In this document: piece by piece, positions 45,629 through 57,484 of the stretch
Layout of the letters: each line of letters opens with the position of its first letter
How positions within the stretch are numbered: the stretch's first letter is position 1
Assembly (NCBI GenBank): GCA_029204225.1
Contig: CM055092.1
Coordinates: 78,219,527 to 78,283,526, forward strand
Source: Diphasiastrum complanatum
Taxonomy: Eukaryota; Streptophyta; Lycopodiopsida; Lycopodiales; Lycopodiaceae
DNA length: 64,000 nucleotides
Reading direction: 5' to 3'
Notes under the pieces: generated by a model
Told to the model about the DNA's origin: nothing
What the model saw: the letters and a program-made list of their open reading frames with translations, nothing else
The model's database searches: none
Made by a program: the position numbers and the translations under genes

Positions 45629-45880
45629 TTAGAGAGATCAACGAAACAAGCAAATACCTTCTTACCCATATGCTTTGCCTTCTCAATGATAGTACATAGG
45701 GTGAGGACATGATCAAGAGTGCCATAACCCTAGCGGAGGCCAGCCTGGCCAGTCGCATACAAAAGTCGAGAATCAGCGTCTGCCGTAACGAAGTTCTGGA
45801 GAATAGTGGCGTACAACTTGGCCATGGTATACCAATCATAATAGTGCGATAGTTGTGGACATTCATGGCATCGCCTATGT
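45629..45880 (-). pseudogene. LINE reverse transcriptase, N-terminal half
   Basis: The minus strand from about 45870 reads NVHNYRTIMIGIPWPKLYAT, ILQNFVTADADSRLLYATGQ, AGLR, a stop, GYGTLDHVLTLCTIIEKAKH, then MGKKVFACFVDLSKAF. That is the fingers and first Asp motif (F-V-D) of a LINE RT. It joins at the hAT target site to DTVPRNLL at 43470. The reading frame changes once near 45825. The 5' part of the LINE is not seen beyond about 45880. Confidence 0.88.
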
Positions 45881-45993
45881 GAAAAGGATAAACTATGAGT
45901 TACATAATCCTTTTACCAACTTATTCCTAGCGTAAAACCACTCTTTACCTAGGATTAAATCTAGCTTATCAAGATTAATGTTATGAATCTCCT

Positions 45994-46188
45994 ATGGAGG
46001 CAACCCAAGCTTCAAGCCCTGCTTCGACCGATATGGAAGAACTAGTGCGCACGATTAATCAGCTTCAACAACAGGTTATCGACATGCAGTCAAAACATGA
46101 ACGGGCAGAGGCAGAGATGAAGGCCTTGTCGCAATCTCGTCAAGCCCTCTTGAACCTGATGTTTACCTTGGAAATAGAGCTCTTTTGA
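45994..46188 (+). pseudogene. Gag-like N-terminal fragment
   Basis: 64 codons starting MEATQASSPASTDMEELVRT, then a short coiled coil QLQQQVIDMQSKHERAEAEM and KALSQSRQALLNL, ending at 46186. The acidic start and coiled coil resemble the beginning of gag in plant Ty3/gypsy elements. No downstream gag or pol is found. Another reading is a scrap of an unrelated coiled-coil gene. Confidence 0.35.
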
Positions 46189-46363
46189 AGCTTCACTTCA
46201 CTTTGGGCTTGCCCTAGGAATATCAACTTCAAGTCCGTCGTAACTAGCCACAGACCCTATGAAACTATACGAAAGCTTAGGAGGCTAGGCATTTTTTTTG
46301 TCTTATAAGTACAAATGTTACAGCATTCACAACGAGATAACAAACTTTGTCCTTTCAGCATAT

Positions 46364-46705
46364 TATGAGTTACGCCAAAATTGCCCATTCCCATACAAAG
46401 CTCAGCACGCACTTTAAAAAAATGCATATAGTTGTTACAAAATACTCAGCCTCATACAATACAGATTAACTCCTGTATCCTACAAGTTTTTCTTAGCATC
46501 TTGATTAGTACACTTTGCCCAGGAAGCGCACTCCCTCCTGCCAACAAAAACAGAAAGAACCCTCTGCTACTGGCACATCAAATTTCACATGGCAGCCTGC
46601 AGGCATAAATGTTTTTAGGCTGATTTTTCTACTGAGAATACAATCCACATAAGGACAGTATATGTCACCCCACAGGCATACGTACAGATAGACATACCCT
46701 TGCAA
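46364..46705 (-). other. Array end flank T1
   Basis: Follows unit 1 on the minus strand and matches 50745-51056 over its whole length. It departs from the standard inter-unit intron at GGTGACATAT. It includes a good acceptor (TTTATGCCTGCAG) followed in phase 0 by Ala-Ala-Met-stop, so it could be an alternative 3' exon, or simply intron beyond the last unit. Homology to the other copy stops at CATAATATGCTGAAAGGAC. Confidence 0.45.
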
Positions 46706-46930
46706 GCTGCAACCACATATGTAGGGGCAATAGCATTGCTAGCAGCTATACATTCACTTTGACCAATGCCATTGCCCTTAATAAAATGCCCAATCTTCGT
46801 AGTTGGGCCATCTAGCAGTGGGGTAAGGTCATTAATAGTTCAGTTCTAGCTGGAGACAGTGTTTTCTAGATTTCCAGCTCGTCACCTGAAAGGACTTGTG
46901 TTTTATATATTAATATCGATTTGGTCATAC

Positions 46931-47970
46931 CTCTTCTTTGAGCTTTTCAACTTTCTTAGCTTCATCACTTCCAGCATCTTTCAATCTGACTACTTCTTCT
47001 TGAAGTGCTGATAACTGAACAAATAAAAGAACACATGCTCACACAACTACTAAATCGCAGAGTTTTCCTTATCTAAATATTTCATCATCTAGTAAAAATG
47101 TTTATCCGTCAGCACCACACAACTGTTTGTCTCTAGAAGTCAGGGTCGATAGAGTACACTGCATGTCAGTAGGCCTTACATTTTGTTCAAGTTCTTGAAC
47201 ATATGCAGCTTTCTGAGACAAATCTCTGTCTTGAGTATTTGATAAGGACCTCAGATTACCAGCTTCTGATCTGCCACAAGCCCATCAAGTTCAACTAAGA
47301 CTAGGATGACGGAATTTATTTTAGATTCTACTAGATGACCACTCACTATCAACTGGGTCTGCAGAATCATTCACTTCATGATACGTATTCAGATTAGAAA
47401 GCAGCAAAGCATTACACACTTAGAAACATAGTACAACTAGTTTCGAATCGAGAATTGCCCAGGAATCTTGGAACTTGAAAAAAAGTTAGGAGAATCTGAA
47501 GCTAGCAAAGTATCAAAAGCATACAATTCATGTAGAACATAGCAAAGATGATGTGTCTTTAGCACAATTTCCCACACCAAAAACGTTACCTTCCACACAT
47601 TCCCTAGCTTCCCAAAAATGCATTGAATGCTAAGATTGAAAACTTATCCAAATAAGTTTCAAATTTTCCTTAAATCAGAAAGATTCAATTTTCAAAAAGG
47701 TTCTGAAACCTTTGGATTGAAATTCATTGTAACTAGGCTTAGAAAGCAAAGAAGAATGAAGTTTTCCAACACAAGCCTTTATTTGGTCTTTGTGAAAATT
47801 TGACAATCCAATTTGGTCGAATCTGTTCGGTGTTAATTAGGTCAAGAACAAAATTCGTACCATAAAGTTACCAAAAACTTTCCCCATACTAACCTTGTTT
47901 CGGCCAAGAACTTTTCACGCTCCAAAACTTTCTGTCTGAGATCATTCACCTCAATATCTAAAGCTGATGC
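46931..47970 (-). CDS. Coiled-coil unit 1 (exons X1, Y1, Z1)
   Basis: X1 47894-47970 (77 nt) encodes ASALDIEVNDLRQKVLEREK and FLAET. Y1 47180-47270 (91 nt) encodes SEAGNLRSLSNTQDRDLSQK and AAYVQELEQN. Z1 46931-47014 (84 nt, 28 residues) encodes LSALQEEVVRLKDAGSDEAK and KVEKLKEE. Acceptors are CTTGCAG, GTGGCAG and TTGTTCAG; donors are GTTAGT, GTAAGG and GTATGA. Phases run 0-2, 2-0, 0-0. Z1 is 14 residues (two heptads) shorter than the standard Z. Y1 is the most diverged Y. With unit 2 it shares the DEAKK type of Z end, so these two are the array-terminal type. Confidence 0.68.
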
Positions 47971-48299
47971 CTGCAAGGACATAACAGTGTAACACATCAA
48001 AGACTTCCACAATCCAAAAACATAAAGCAATAGTTACTTTGTCAACATAATGTAAAATCCATAATTTGGTAAACGGTCCACATTCAAAAACATTCATGAC
48101 CATAAAGGTTTGAAAATGACAACACTTTGAACTCTAGTTTCAAACATTACATCATAAACTCCTGCACAACTCTTTGTCACCACCTTCAACATGAACAGTC
48201 TACTTGTTGAATTTGAGTTCTCAAAGAGTAGGGTGGCAAAATAGAACATGAACAACAATAACATTACGGTCTCATTCATGAAGAAAATAAACTTCTATG

Positions 48300-48830
48300 T
48301 CATGCCTCATCTGTACATGACAAAGTAGGGCAGGGGCAGTAGCTTCTCTCTCTTTAACTGCTAGTCTTTCCATTGTTCGCTCTAACTCTTTCCTCTCTTT
48401 CTGCCTCGGTTCTTCAGTCTCTTGCCAAGATATCATAAAATGCTGCAGCCATATCAGAGATGGACCGCAAAACTCTTAGACAAGCTTCACGCATTTTCTC
48501 AGGTTCGTGTGCTTGCAATGATGGGATTGAAAAAAGTATCTTGTAGGTTTCCATCAAAATGCATCACCTGAGAAAGTTGAAAAAGGCTTTCAGAGCACAA
48601 ACATCTCATTATGCTTTTGCAGCTCAAGTTCTACTAGTTTTGCTCTGCTTTCATCATCAACCATTCTCTTTGTGGACAAATTAGCATCTTTGGTGATCAC
48701 ATTTGACTTCTTCAACAAATCCCGCTCTATCTCTAAACTTTGGTTATCTTTCTCAGCCGCTAGCATTTGCCAGCGCTCACATTCATCTCCCTTTTCATTC
48801 ATTGATAGTTAAGATGAAAAACTGAGTTAG
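48300..48830 (-). CDS. Coiled-coil coding segments W, upstream of unit 1
   Basis: On the minus strand 48812 to 48593 is open from a possible acceptor (GAATGAAAAG) and reads GDECERWQMLAAEKDNQSLE, IERDLLKKSNVITKDANLST and KRMVDDESRAKLVELELQKH. It has strong heptad character but no consensus donor before its stop. From about 48510 to 48330 two more stretches read EPEKMREACLRVLRSISDMA followed by AAFYDIL, and RKELERTMERLAVKEREATA. These look like non-repeated exons of the same gene, preceding unit 1. Exact borders are not resolved. Confidence 0.45.
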
Positions 48831-49030
48831 TTCAATTGCGTTAGCTTAAAGCTCATGCACGCCTCTCAAGGTACCTTCGATCCTCAAAACTTCACTTAGC
48901 TACGCCCCCTCTGCTCTCCAACACATCATTTCATAGCAAAACTTTGAGGCCAGGCCCCTGACCCCTTACCAACCCGGCAGCATCCAGTTCATTAGAAGCT
49001 TCAGAACAACCTAAAGAGATGCAGGGGTAT

Positions 49031-49222
49031 ATATGCCTCTTAGAAGCCCGTTCCGACCAAAATGGGTCGGAATGTTCCGTTCCGGAACGTTCCTGGTTAT
49101 TTTGATTATTTATCTTAATTAAATCCTTTGTTAAAAAAAACGTATCTTTTTATTTATTTTTTTTGGGCATTGTTCCGAAACGGAACGCATTCTGGTCCGG
49201 AACGGGCAACTAAGATATGCGT
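49031..49222. mobile_element. hAT-type MITE, 176 bp
   Basis: Element 49039-49214. The left end CTTAGAAGCCCGTTCCGACC and the complement of the right end CTTAGTTGCCCGTTCCGGACC form terminal inverted repeats of about 20 bp, extended inward by further TTCCG/CGGAA palindromes. It is flanked by ATATGCCT (49031-49038) and ATATGCGT (49215-49222), an 8-bp duplication with one change, which points to hAT mobilisation. No coding. Confidence 0.75.
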
Positions 49223-49389
49223 GTAGTAAGGAGGGGCAAGATGATGTATGATGAAAAAATCTGGATCATGAAAGAAATGTAAGCATTCATCAGCAAAGGA
49301 GCAATGTTTCATGGACCTTTTCGAAATGCATTTTCAAAAAGGGTTTGAAACAAGAAAGAATCGGTAACCCAGCAAAATATTTGACGAAA

Positions 49390-49747
49390 TGGTTTTAGGG
49401 TTTTTTTTTTTTTATAGATTTTATTTGGCATTTATTTCGGTTTGGTATTTTCTCTATTTTGGCATCTCCACTTTAAGTTAAGATCTCCACCAACCAATGT
49501 CTTTCGACATTTTTTGACTTGTGTCGTTCGACATTTTCTATAACAAAATTCGTGCCATATTGCAGACTCCAGAGGAATTTTAATTGTGCCAAACTCTATG
49601 TATTTTTATAGACTATATCGAGCTCCATATATTTTTGTAGACCATGCCGAACTTCGTGTATTTTTGCAAACTATATAGAAAGATTTGAATATTTATATAG
49701 ATTTAATAGGACCTCATTAAAAGAAGAATTAAGTGAGAATTCTAACA
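49390..49747 (-). repeat. Partial copia LTR
   Basis: On the minus strand it starts TGTTAGAATTCTCAC right after CTTTAAGGGGGAG (purine tract at 49748-49760). It is AT-rich with repeated (A/T)GTCGAA(C/A)GACA and ATATAGTCTA words. The far end is not defined. Confidence 0.65.
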
Positions 49748-50230
49748 CTCCCCCTTAAAGAGGATCTGTAACTTCATGATCCTTAATTTGAGTATCTCAA
49801 AAAATCTATTATGACTTTGAATTTAGACCCATGGTAAAAATGTCTGCAGCCATGAACTATGTTTTGCAAAACATTACACAAACTTCTCTATTTAGAACTT
49901 TCTCTCTAACATAATGATATTTTATCTCAATACGTTTACTCTTGGAATGAAACCTGAGATTTAGTGACAATGCAATAGCACTTTGATTGTCACAAAACTA
50001 TTGAGTTGGACTATTCTGAGATAGTCCGACGTAAAAAAAGAAATTGTCTATGCCAAATGTCTTCTTTTATTGCATGTGTCGTCCAAATATATTCTACTTC
50101 AGTAGAAGATAAGGCTATCAAAGTCTACTTTCCACTGTTCCATGAGATTGGACCCAGGCTAGTTGACAAAAGTAAGACTGTGGAGCAAACCCAACCAACC
50201 AACTAGAAGCTAAAGATCAACCCACAATAG
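49748..50230 (-). pseudogene. Copia RNase H remnant
   Basis: Minus-strand pieces in changing frames: LGPISWNSGK then LIALSSTEVEYIW (the AEY motif of RNase H), HAIKEDIWHRQFLFLRR and, near 49940, the degenerate SRF/RVN-type block that precedes the C-terminal tail. It leads to a purine tract and LTR, so it is the 3' end of a lost copia element that inserted between the two coiled-coil arrays. Confidence 0.75.
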
Positions 50231-50744
50231 CTTCACCCCGAACCACAGTGAATGAATGCAAGTGAGGATAGAATTCTAGTACCCACAAACTAGAATCTAG
50301 AAGTGTAGGAGGGCGAGTTTCTATACGTACTTATAGCCTGCCAGATGCATGTACGTATGCCATGCAAACCATCAACTGAAATTATTATTTACACTCCTCA
50401 GCATTCATATAGCAATCAAACACCATGCACTGCTCCACATGTCGTAAGTGGAGTGCCTGGGCCCCTCTCAAGGTTATTAATTACATAACTCGGCTTGACT
50501 GGAATATTAAGGCATAACTAATAAACTCGAACACTAGAGTGTCGAATATCCACTTCAAGGTTTATTCCAAATCCTCAGTACTGGACAGGGACGTAACAGT
50601 TTGTGTAGCAACACACACCTCACAACACCCCTTAGCAAAACTAGGTTTTCTGAAGTATAGAGTTTATATTACGCTGGGGTGAAAATTCGACTTGTAGACC
50701 TCTGAACGTACTTCCATATGTCTACTTTGTCCATAGTCCTTTCA
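50231..50744. other. Non-coding stretch
   Basis: No gene is recognised. It lies between the copia RNase H scrap and flank T2. No similarity to the other units is seen. Confidence 0.5.
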
Positions 50745-51056
50745 GCATATTATGAGTTACGCCAAAATTTCCCATTCCTATATACAGCACAGCACGCACT
50801 TTTAAAAAATGCATATAGTCGTTACAAAATACTCAGACTCATATAATACAGACTAACTGCCGTATCCTACAAGTTTTTCTTTGCATCTTGATTAGTAGAC
50901 TTTGTCCAGGAAACACACCCCCCCTACAAACAAAACAGAAAGAACCTTCCACTAGCGGAACATCAAAATTCGCATGGCAGCCTGCAGGCATAAATTTTTT
51001 CAGGCCAATTTTTTTGCTGATAATACAAACCACATAAGGACAGTATATGTCACCTC
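50745..51056 (-). other. Array end flank T2
   Basis: The sister of 46364-46705, in the same position relative to unit 2. The same acceptor TTTATGCCTGCAG is present; the phase-0 frame after it reads Ala-Ala-Met-Arg-Ile-Leu-Met-Phe-Arg-stop, unlike T1. The open frames of T1 and T2 differ, so I doubt that they are coding. Confidence 0.45.
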
Positions 51057-51309
51057 ACAGGCATTCGAACAGATAAACATACCCTTGCAAGTTGCAACCA
51101 CATATGTAGGGGCAGTAGCATTGCTAGCAGCTATACATTCACTTTGACCAATGCCATTGCCCTTAATAAAATGCCCAATCCTCATAGTTGGGCCTTGTAC
51201 CAGTGGGATAAGTCATTAATAGCCCAGTTCTAGCTAGAAAAAGTGTTTTCTAGATTTCAAGCTCCTCAAAGGACTTGTGTTTTGTATATTAATCTTGATT
51301 CAGTCATAC

Positions 51310-52376
51310 CTCTTCATTGAGCTTTTCAGCTTTCTTAGCTTCATCACTTGCAGCATCTTTCCATATGACTACTTCTTCTAGAAGTGCTGATATTTCTGTA
51401 GAAAGCATCTCAATCTGAAAAAATAAAAGAACACGTGCTCACACAACCACTACATTGCAGAATTTTCCTTAACTAAATATTTCATCATCTGGTAAAAAAT
51501 TTTATCCATCAGCACCACACAAGTGTTTTGTCTCTAGAAGTCAGGGTTTATAGAGTACATTGCATGTCAGCATGCCTTACTTTTTGTTCAAGCTCTTCAA
51601 CATATGCAGCTTTCTCAGACAAATCTTTGCCTTGCATATTTGATAAGAACCTTAGCTTATCAGCTTCTGCTCTGCAAGCCCATCAAGTTCAATAAAGACT
51701 AGGATGAGGGAATTCATTTTAGATTCTACTAGATAACAACTCACCATTACATGGGTCTTCAGAATTCTTCACTTCACGATACATATTCAGATTAAAAAGC
51801 AGCAAAGAATTACAATTCAAAGTTGGCGCATTTAGAAACATAGTGCAACTAGTTTCTAATCGAGAATTGCCCAGGAATATTGAAACTTCAAAATAAATTA
51901 GGACAATTCAAATCTAGCAAAGTATCAAAAGCATACAATTCATGTACAACATAGCAAACCTGATCTGCCTTTGGCACAATTTCCCACACCAGAAACGTTT
52001 CCTCTCACACATTCCTTAGCTTGCCAAAAATGTATGGAATGCATATTGAAAACTTATCCAAACAACTTACAATTCTACATTAAATCAGAAAAATTCAAAA
52101 AGGTTCTGAACCCTTTGGATCGAGATTCATGGTAACTAGGCTTAGAAAGCAAAGAAGAATGAAGTTTTCCAAAGTGGGCCTTTATTTGGTATTTGTGAAA
52201 ATTTGACAATCCAATTTGGTTGAATCTGTTCAGTGTTAGAAATTAGGTCAAGAACAATATTCGTACTATAAAGCTATCAAATGTTTTCCCCATACTAACC
52301 TTGTATCGGCCAAGGATTTCTCAAGCTCCAAGACTTTCTGTCTGAGATTGTTCACCTCAATATCTAAAGCCAATGC
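51310..52376 (-). CDS. Coiled-coil unit 2 (X2, Y2, Z2)
   Basis: X2 52300-52376 (ALALDIEVNNLRQKVLELEK, SLADT), Y2 51581-51671 (AEADKLRFLSNMQGKDLSEK, AAYVEELEQK), Z2 51310-51414 (105 nt, 35 residues: IEMLSTEISALLEEVVIWKD, AASDEAKKAEKLNEE). Borders are clean; the Z2 acceptor TTTTATTTTTTCAG is the best of the set and fixes the Z start at ATTGAG. Z2 is one heptad shorter than the 42-residue form. X2 is most like X9 (both ALALDIEVNN). Confidence 0.72.
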
Positions 52377-52905
52377 CTGCAAGGACATAACGCTATAACA
52401 CATAAAACACCTCCACAATCGGAAAACATACAGCGATAGTTAGTTTATGAACATAATGTAAAATTCAGAATTTGGTAAACAGTCCGCATTCACAAAAATA
52501 CTTGACCATAAAGGCTCTAAACTGACAACAACTCCGATTGTAGTGTCAAACATTACATCATAAACTCCTGCACAGCTCTTTGTCACCACCTTCAATATGA
52601 ACAATCTACTTCGCCCCACAGACATATATGTCAGGCATACATATGAATAGACATACCCTTGGAAGTTGGAACCATACATGTACAGACAGTATCATTGCTA
52701 GCAGCAATATATTGACCAATGGCACTACCCTTAATGAAATGCCCAATCTTCGTTTGACAGTTCAATTATTGGCAATATAGGGGCTTCTAGCAGTGGGGTA
52801 AGGTCGTTAATAGCTCGGTTCTAGCTAGAAACATTGTCTTCTAGATTTCAAGCTTGTCACCTGAAAGGACTTCTGTTTTATATATTAACATTGATTCGGT
52901 GATAC

Positions 52906-53917
52906 CTCTTCATTGCACTTTTCAACTTCCTTTAAAACAGCAATACGAGCACTAGTTTCATCTCTTGCAGCATCTTTCCATCTGACTATTTCATCTTGAA
53001 GAGCAGATTTTTCTGTTGAGAAGATCTCAATCTCAACAAATAAAAGAACACCCTGGTCACAACCTGCAGAGTTTACCTCATCTAAATATGTCATCATCTG
53101 GTAAAAATGTTTATCCATCAGCACCACACAAGTGTTTATCTCTAGAAGTCAGGGTTGATAAAGTACATTGCAAGTCAGTATGACTTACTTTTTGTTCAAG
53201 TTCTTCAACATATGCAGCTTTCTCAGACAAATCCTTGGCTTGCGTATTTGATAACAAACACAGCCTATCAACTTCTGATCTGTGCACAAGCCCATCCAAT
53301 TCAATTACGACTAGGATGAGGAAATTTATTTTAGATTCTACTGAATAACAACTCACTATTACATGGGTCTGCAAAATTATTCACTTTACGATACATATTC
53401 AGATTAGAAAGCAGCAAAGAATTACAATTCAAAGTTGGCACACTTAGAAACATAGTACAATTAGTTTCAAATAAAGAATTGCCCAGGAATTTTGAAACCT
53501 GAAAAAAAATTAGGAGAATTTCACCTAGCAAAGTATCAAAAGCATACAATTCATGCAGAACATAGCATTACCTAGCTTCCCAAAAATGCATTGACTGCTA
53601 AGATTGAAAACCTATCCAGACAAGTTTCAAATCTACATTAAATTGAAAAGATTCAAAATAGTTCTGAACCCTTTGGATTGAGATTCTTTGTAACTAGGCT
53701 TGAAGAATGAAGTTTTCCAAAACGGGCCTTTATTTGTGAAAATTTGAAAATCTAATTTGGTCGAATCTGTTCCGCATTAGAAATTAGGTCAAGAACAATA
53801 TACATACTCGAAAGCTATAAAAGACTTTCCCCATACTAACCTTGTTTCAGCCAAGGATTTTTCAAGCTCCAAGACTTTCTGTCTGAGATCGTTCACCTCA
53901 ATATTTAAACCCGATTC
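52906..53917 (-). CDS. Coiled-coil unit 3 (X3, Y3, Z3)
   Basis: X3 53841-53917 (ESGLNIEVNDLRQKVLELEK), Y3 53189-53279 (SEVDRLCLLSNTQAKDLSEK, AAYVEELEQK), Z3 52906-53031 (126 nt, 42 residues: IEIFSTEKSALQDEIVRWKD, AARDETSARIAVLKEVEKCN, EE). All three exons are open with GT/AG borders; the Z acceptor is the weaker TTGTTGAG. This is a model 98-residue unit. Confidence 0.75.
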
Positions 53918-54484
53918 CTGCAAAGACATGATGGTATAGCACATCAAAGACTTTCACAAAACGAAAACATATAGCAATACTTACTTTGTGAACATAATGT
54001 GAAATCCAGAATTTGGTAACTAATCCACTTCAAAAATATTCGTGACCATAAAGGATCTAAACTGACAACACTTCTGACTCTAGTTTCAAACATTAAATCA
54101 TAAACTCCTGCAAAACTCTTTGTCAATGTCTTGAATATGAACAATTTAATTGTTGAATTAAAATTAAAAAAGAGCAGGGCGGCAAAATAGACATATATCT
54201 CACCCCACAGACATACGTACAGATAGACATACCCTTGCAAGTTGCAACCATACATGTAGGGACAGTAGCATTGCTAGCAGCTATGCATTCACTTTGACCA
54301 ATACGACTGCCTTAATGAAACGCCCAATCTTCATTTGACAGTTCCATTATTGGCAGTATAGGGTCTTCTAAGTGGGGTAAGGTCATTAATAGCTCAGTTC
54401 TAGCTAGAAACAGTGTCTTCTAGATTTCAGACTCGTCACCTGAAAGTACTTGTGTTTTATATATTAACATTGATTCGTTGATAC

Positions 54485-55500
54485 CTCTTCATTGCACTTA
54501 TCAACTTACTTGCAAACAGCAATATGAGAACCAGTTTCATCTCTTGCAGCAACTTTCCATCTGACTACTTCTTCTTGAAGTGCTGATATTTCTGTTGAAA
54601 GCATCTCAATCTCAACAAATAAAAGAAAACGTGGTCACAACTTGCAGTGTTCTCCTTATCTAAATATTTCATCATCTGGTAAAAATGTTTATCAATCAGC
54701 ACCACACGAGTGTTTGTCTCTACAAGTCAGGGTTTATAGAGTACATTGCATGTCAGGATGCCTTACTTTGTGTTTAAGTTCTTCAACATATGCAGCTTTC
54801 TCAGACAGATCTTTGGCGTGCGTATTTGATAAGAAACTCAGCTTATCAGCATCGGATCTGCACACAAGCCCATCAACTTCAATTAAGACTAGGATAAGGG
54901 AATTTATTTTAGATTCTACAAGGTAACAACTCACTATCAGATGGGTCTGCAAAATTCTTCACTTCACGATACATAGTCAGGTTAGAAAGCAGCAAAGAAT
55001 TATGATTCAAAGTTGGCACAATTAGAAACATAGTACAACTGGTTTCGAATCGAGAATTACCCAGGAATCTTGGAACATGAAAAAAAAAAAATAGGACAAT
55101 TTCAATCTAGCCAAGTATCAAAACCATGCAATTCATGTACAACATAGCAAACATGATGTGTATTTAGCACAATTACCCCCAAGTTTCAATTCTACATTAA
55201 ATCGGAAAGATTCAAAAAGGTTCTGAACCCTTTGGATCGAATTTCATTGTCACTAGGCTTAGAAAGCAAGGAAGAATGAAGTTTTCCAGAGTGGGCCTCT
55301 ATTTGGTCTTTGTGGAAATTTGACAATCTAATTTTGTCAAATCTGTTCCGCGTAAGAAATTAGGTCCAGAACAATATTCATAATTTCGTCTATAAAGTTG
55401 TCATATACTTTCCCCATACTAACCTTGTTTCGGCCAAGGACTTCTCAAGCTCCAAGACTTTCTGTCTCAGATCATTCACCTCAATATCTACAGCTGCTGC
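54485..55500 (-). CDS. Coiled-coil unit 4 (X4, Y4, Z4 with stop)
   Basis: X4 55424-55500 (AAAVDIEVNDLRQKVLELEK, SLAET), Y4 54767-54857 (SDADKLSFLSNTHAKDLSEK, AAYVEELKHK), Z4 54485-54610 (126 nt). Z4 starts IEMLSTEISALQEEVVRWKV but has an in-frame TAA near 54510. The stop is part of CAAGTAAGT, a strong new donor. Used as a full exon Z4 would end the protein; skipping it keeps the frame because Z is phase 0-0. Confidence 0.6.
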
Positions 55501-56062
55501 CTGCAAGGACATAACAGTATAACACATCAACGATTTTCACAATCCGAAAACATACAGCAATAGTTACTTTGTGAACATAATGATCACAAGCTCCTGCACC
55601 ACTCATTGTCACCACCTTGAATATGAACAATCTACTTGTTGACTTTGAGTTCTCAAAGAGTAGGGCGAAAAACAGACATATATGTCACCCCACAGGCATA
55701 GGTACAGATAGACATACACTAGCAATTTGCAACCATGTGTAGGGACGGTAGCATTGCTAGCAGCTATACACTCACTTTGACCAATGGTACTGCCCTTAAT
55801 GAAATGAACAATCTTCAGTTGACAGTTCAATTATTGACAATAGCATTGCTAGCAGCTATACATTCACTTTGACCAATGTCACTGCCCTTAATGAAATACC
55901 CGATCTTCGTTTGACAGTTCAATTATTGGCAGTATAGAGCCTTCCAGCAGTGGGCTAAATTCATTAATAGCACAGTTCTAGATAGAAACTTTGTCCTTTA
56001 GACTTCAAGCTCGTCACCTGAAAGGGCTTCTGTTTTATATATTAACATTCATTCGGTGATAC

Positions 56063-56999
56063 CTCTTCATTGCACTTTTCAACTTCCTTTAAAACAGCAA
56101 TACGAGTACTAGTTTCATCTCTAGCAGCATCTTTCCGTTTGACTACTACTTCTTGAACTGCCGATGTCGAGAAGATCTCAATCTCAACAAATAAAAGAAC
56201 ACCTGGTCACAACTTGCAGAGTTTTCCTTATCCAAATATTTCATCATCTGGTAAAAATGTATATCCATCAGCACCACACAAGTGTTTGTCTCTACAAGTC
56301 AGCATGCCTTACTTTTTGTTTAAGTTCTTCAACATATGCACCTTGTTCAGACAAATCCTTGGCTTGCGTATTTGATAAGAACATCAGCTTATCAGCTTCT
56401 GATCTGCACACAAAACCATCAAATTCGAGAATTTATTTTAGATTCTACTACATAACAACTCACTATTACATGGGTTTCGAATCGAGAATTGCCCAGGAAT
56501 CTTGGAACACGAAAGAAAATTAGGAGAATTTGGATCAAGCAAAATATCAAAAGCATACAATTCATGTAGAACATAGCAAAGATGACGTCTTTAGCACAAC
56601 TTCGCACACCAGAAACATTACCTCTCACACATTCCCTAGCTTACCAAAAATGCATTGAATGCTACGATTGAAAACTTACCCAAACAAGTTGCAATTCTAC
56701 ATTAAATCGGAAAGATTCATTAAAGGTTCTGAACCCTTTGGATCGAGATTCATTGTAACTAGGCTTAGAAAGCAAAGAAGAATAAAGTTTTCCAAAGTGG
56801 GCCTTTATTTGGTTTTTGTGAATATTTGACAATCTAATTTGGTCGAATCTGTTCCACGATAGAAATTAGGTCAAGAACAATATTCGTACTATAAAATTAT
56901 CAAATCCTTTCCCTATACTAACCTTGTTTCAAACAAGGACTTCTCAAGCTCCAAGACCGTCTGTCTGAGATCGTTCACCTCAACATCTACAGCTGCTGC
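56063..56999 (-). CDS. Coiled-coil unit 5 (X5, Y5, Z5)
   Basis: X5 56923-56999 (AAAVDVEVNDLRQTVLELEK, SLFET), Y5 56313-56403 (SEADKLMFLSNTQAKDLSEQ, GAYVEELKQK), Z5 56063-56182 (120 nt, 40 residues: IEIFSTSAVQEVVVKRKDAA, RDETSTRIAVLKEVEKCNEE). It is in frame throughout, but Z5 has lost two residues, so the heptad register is not preserved here. Confidence 0.68.
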
Positions 57000-57484
57000 C
57001 TGCAAGGACAGAACGTTATAACACATCAAAGACCTCCACAATCCGAAAACATACAGCAATAGTTACTTTATGAACATAATGTGAAATCCAGAATTTGGTC
57101 AATGGTCCACTTCAAAAAAAAATTTGACCATAAAGGCCCTAAACTGACACTTCGGACTCTAGTTTCAAGTTGCAATTATGCATGTGGGGAGAGTAGCATT
57201 GCTAGCAGCTATATATTAACTTTGACCTATGCTTCTTGGTTTCCAAGGGGAGGCTCGAACTTGGGACCAGTGAAACTTTGGATGCCAAACTAACCAACTT
57301 AACCAACCCCGTTGATTAACTTTGACCAATTGCACTGCTCTTAATGAAATGTTCAAATATTGACAGTATTTGGCCTTCTAGCGGTGGGGTAAATTAATCA
57401 GTTCAAGCTAGAAACAGTGTCTTCTAGATTTCAGGCTCATCGAAAGGACTTCTGTTTTATATATTAACAGTGATTCGGTGATAC

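Noticed and set aside
46505-46705. 66-codon frame in flank T1 as a terminal exon
   Set aside because: The matching frame in T2 shifts and diverges at the end, so coding is not supported; kept only as a duplicated flank.
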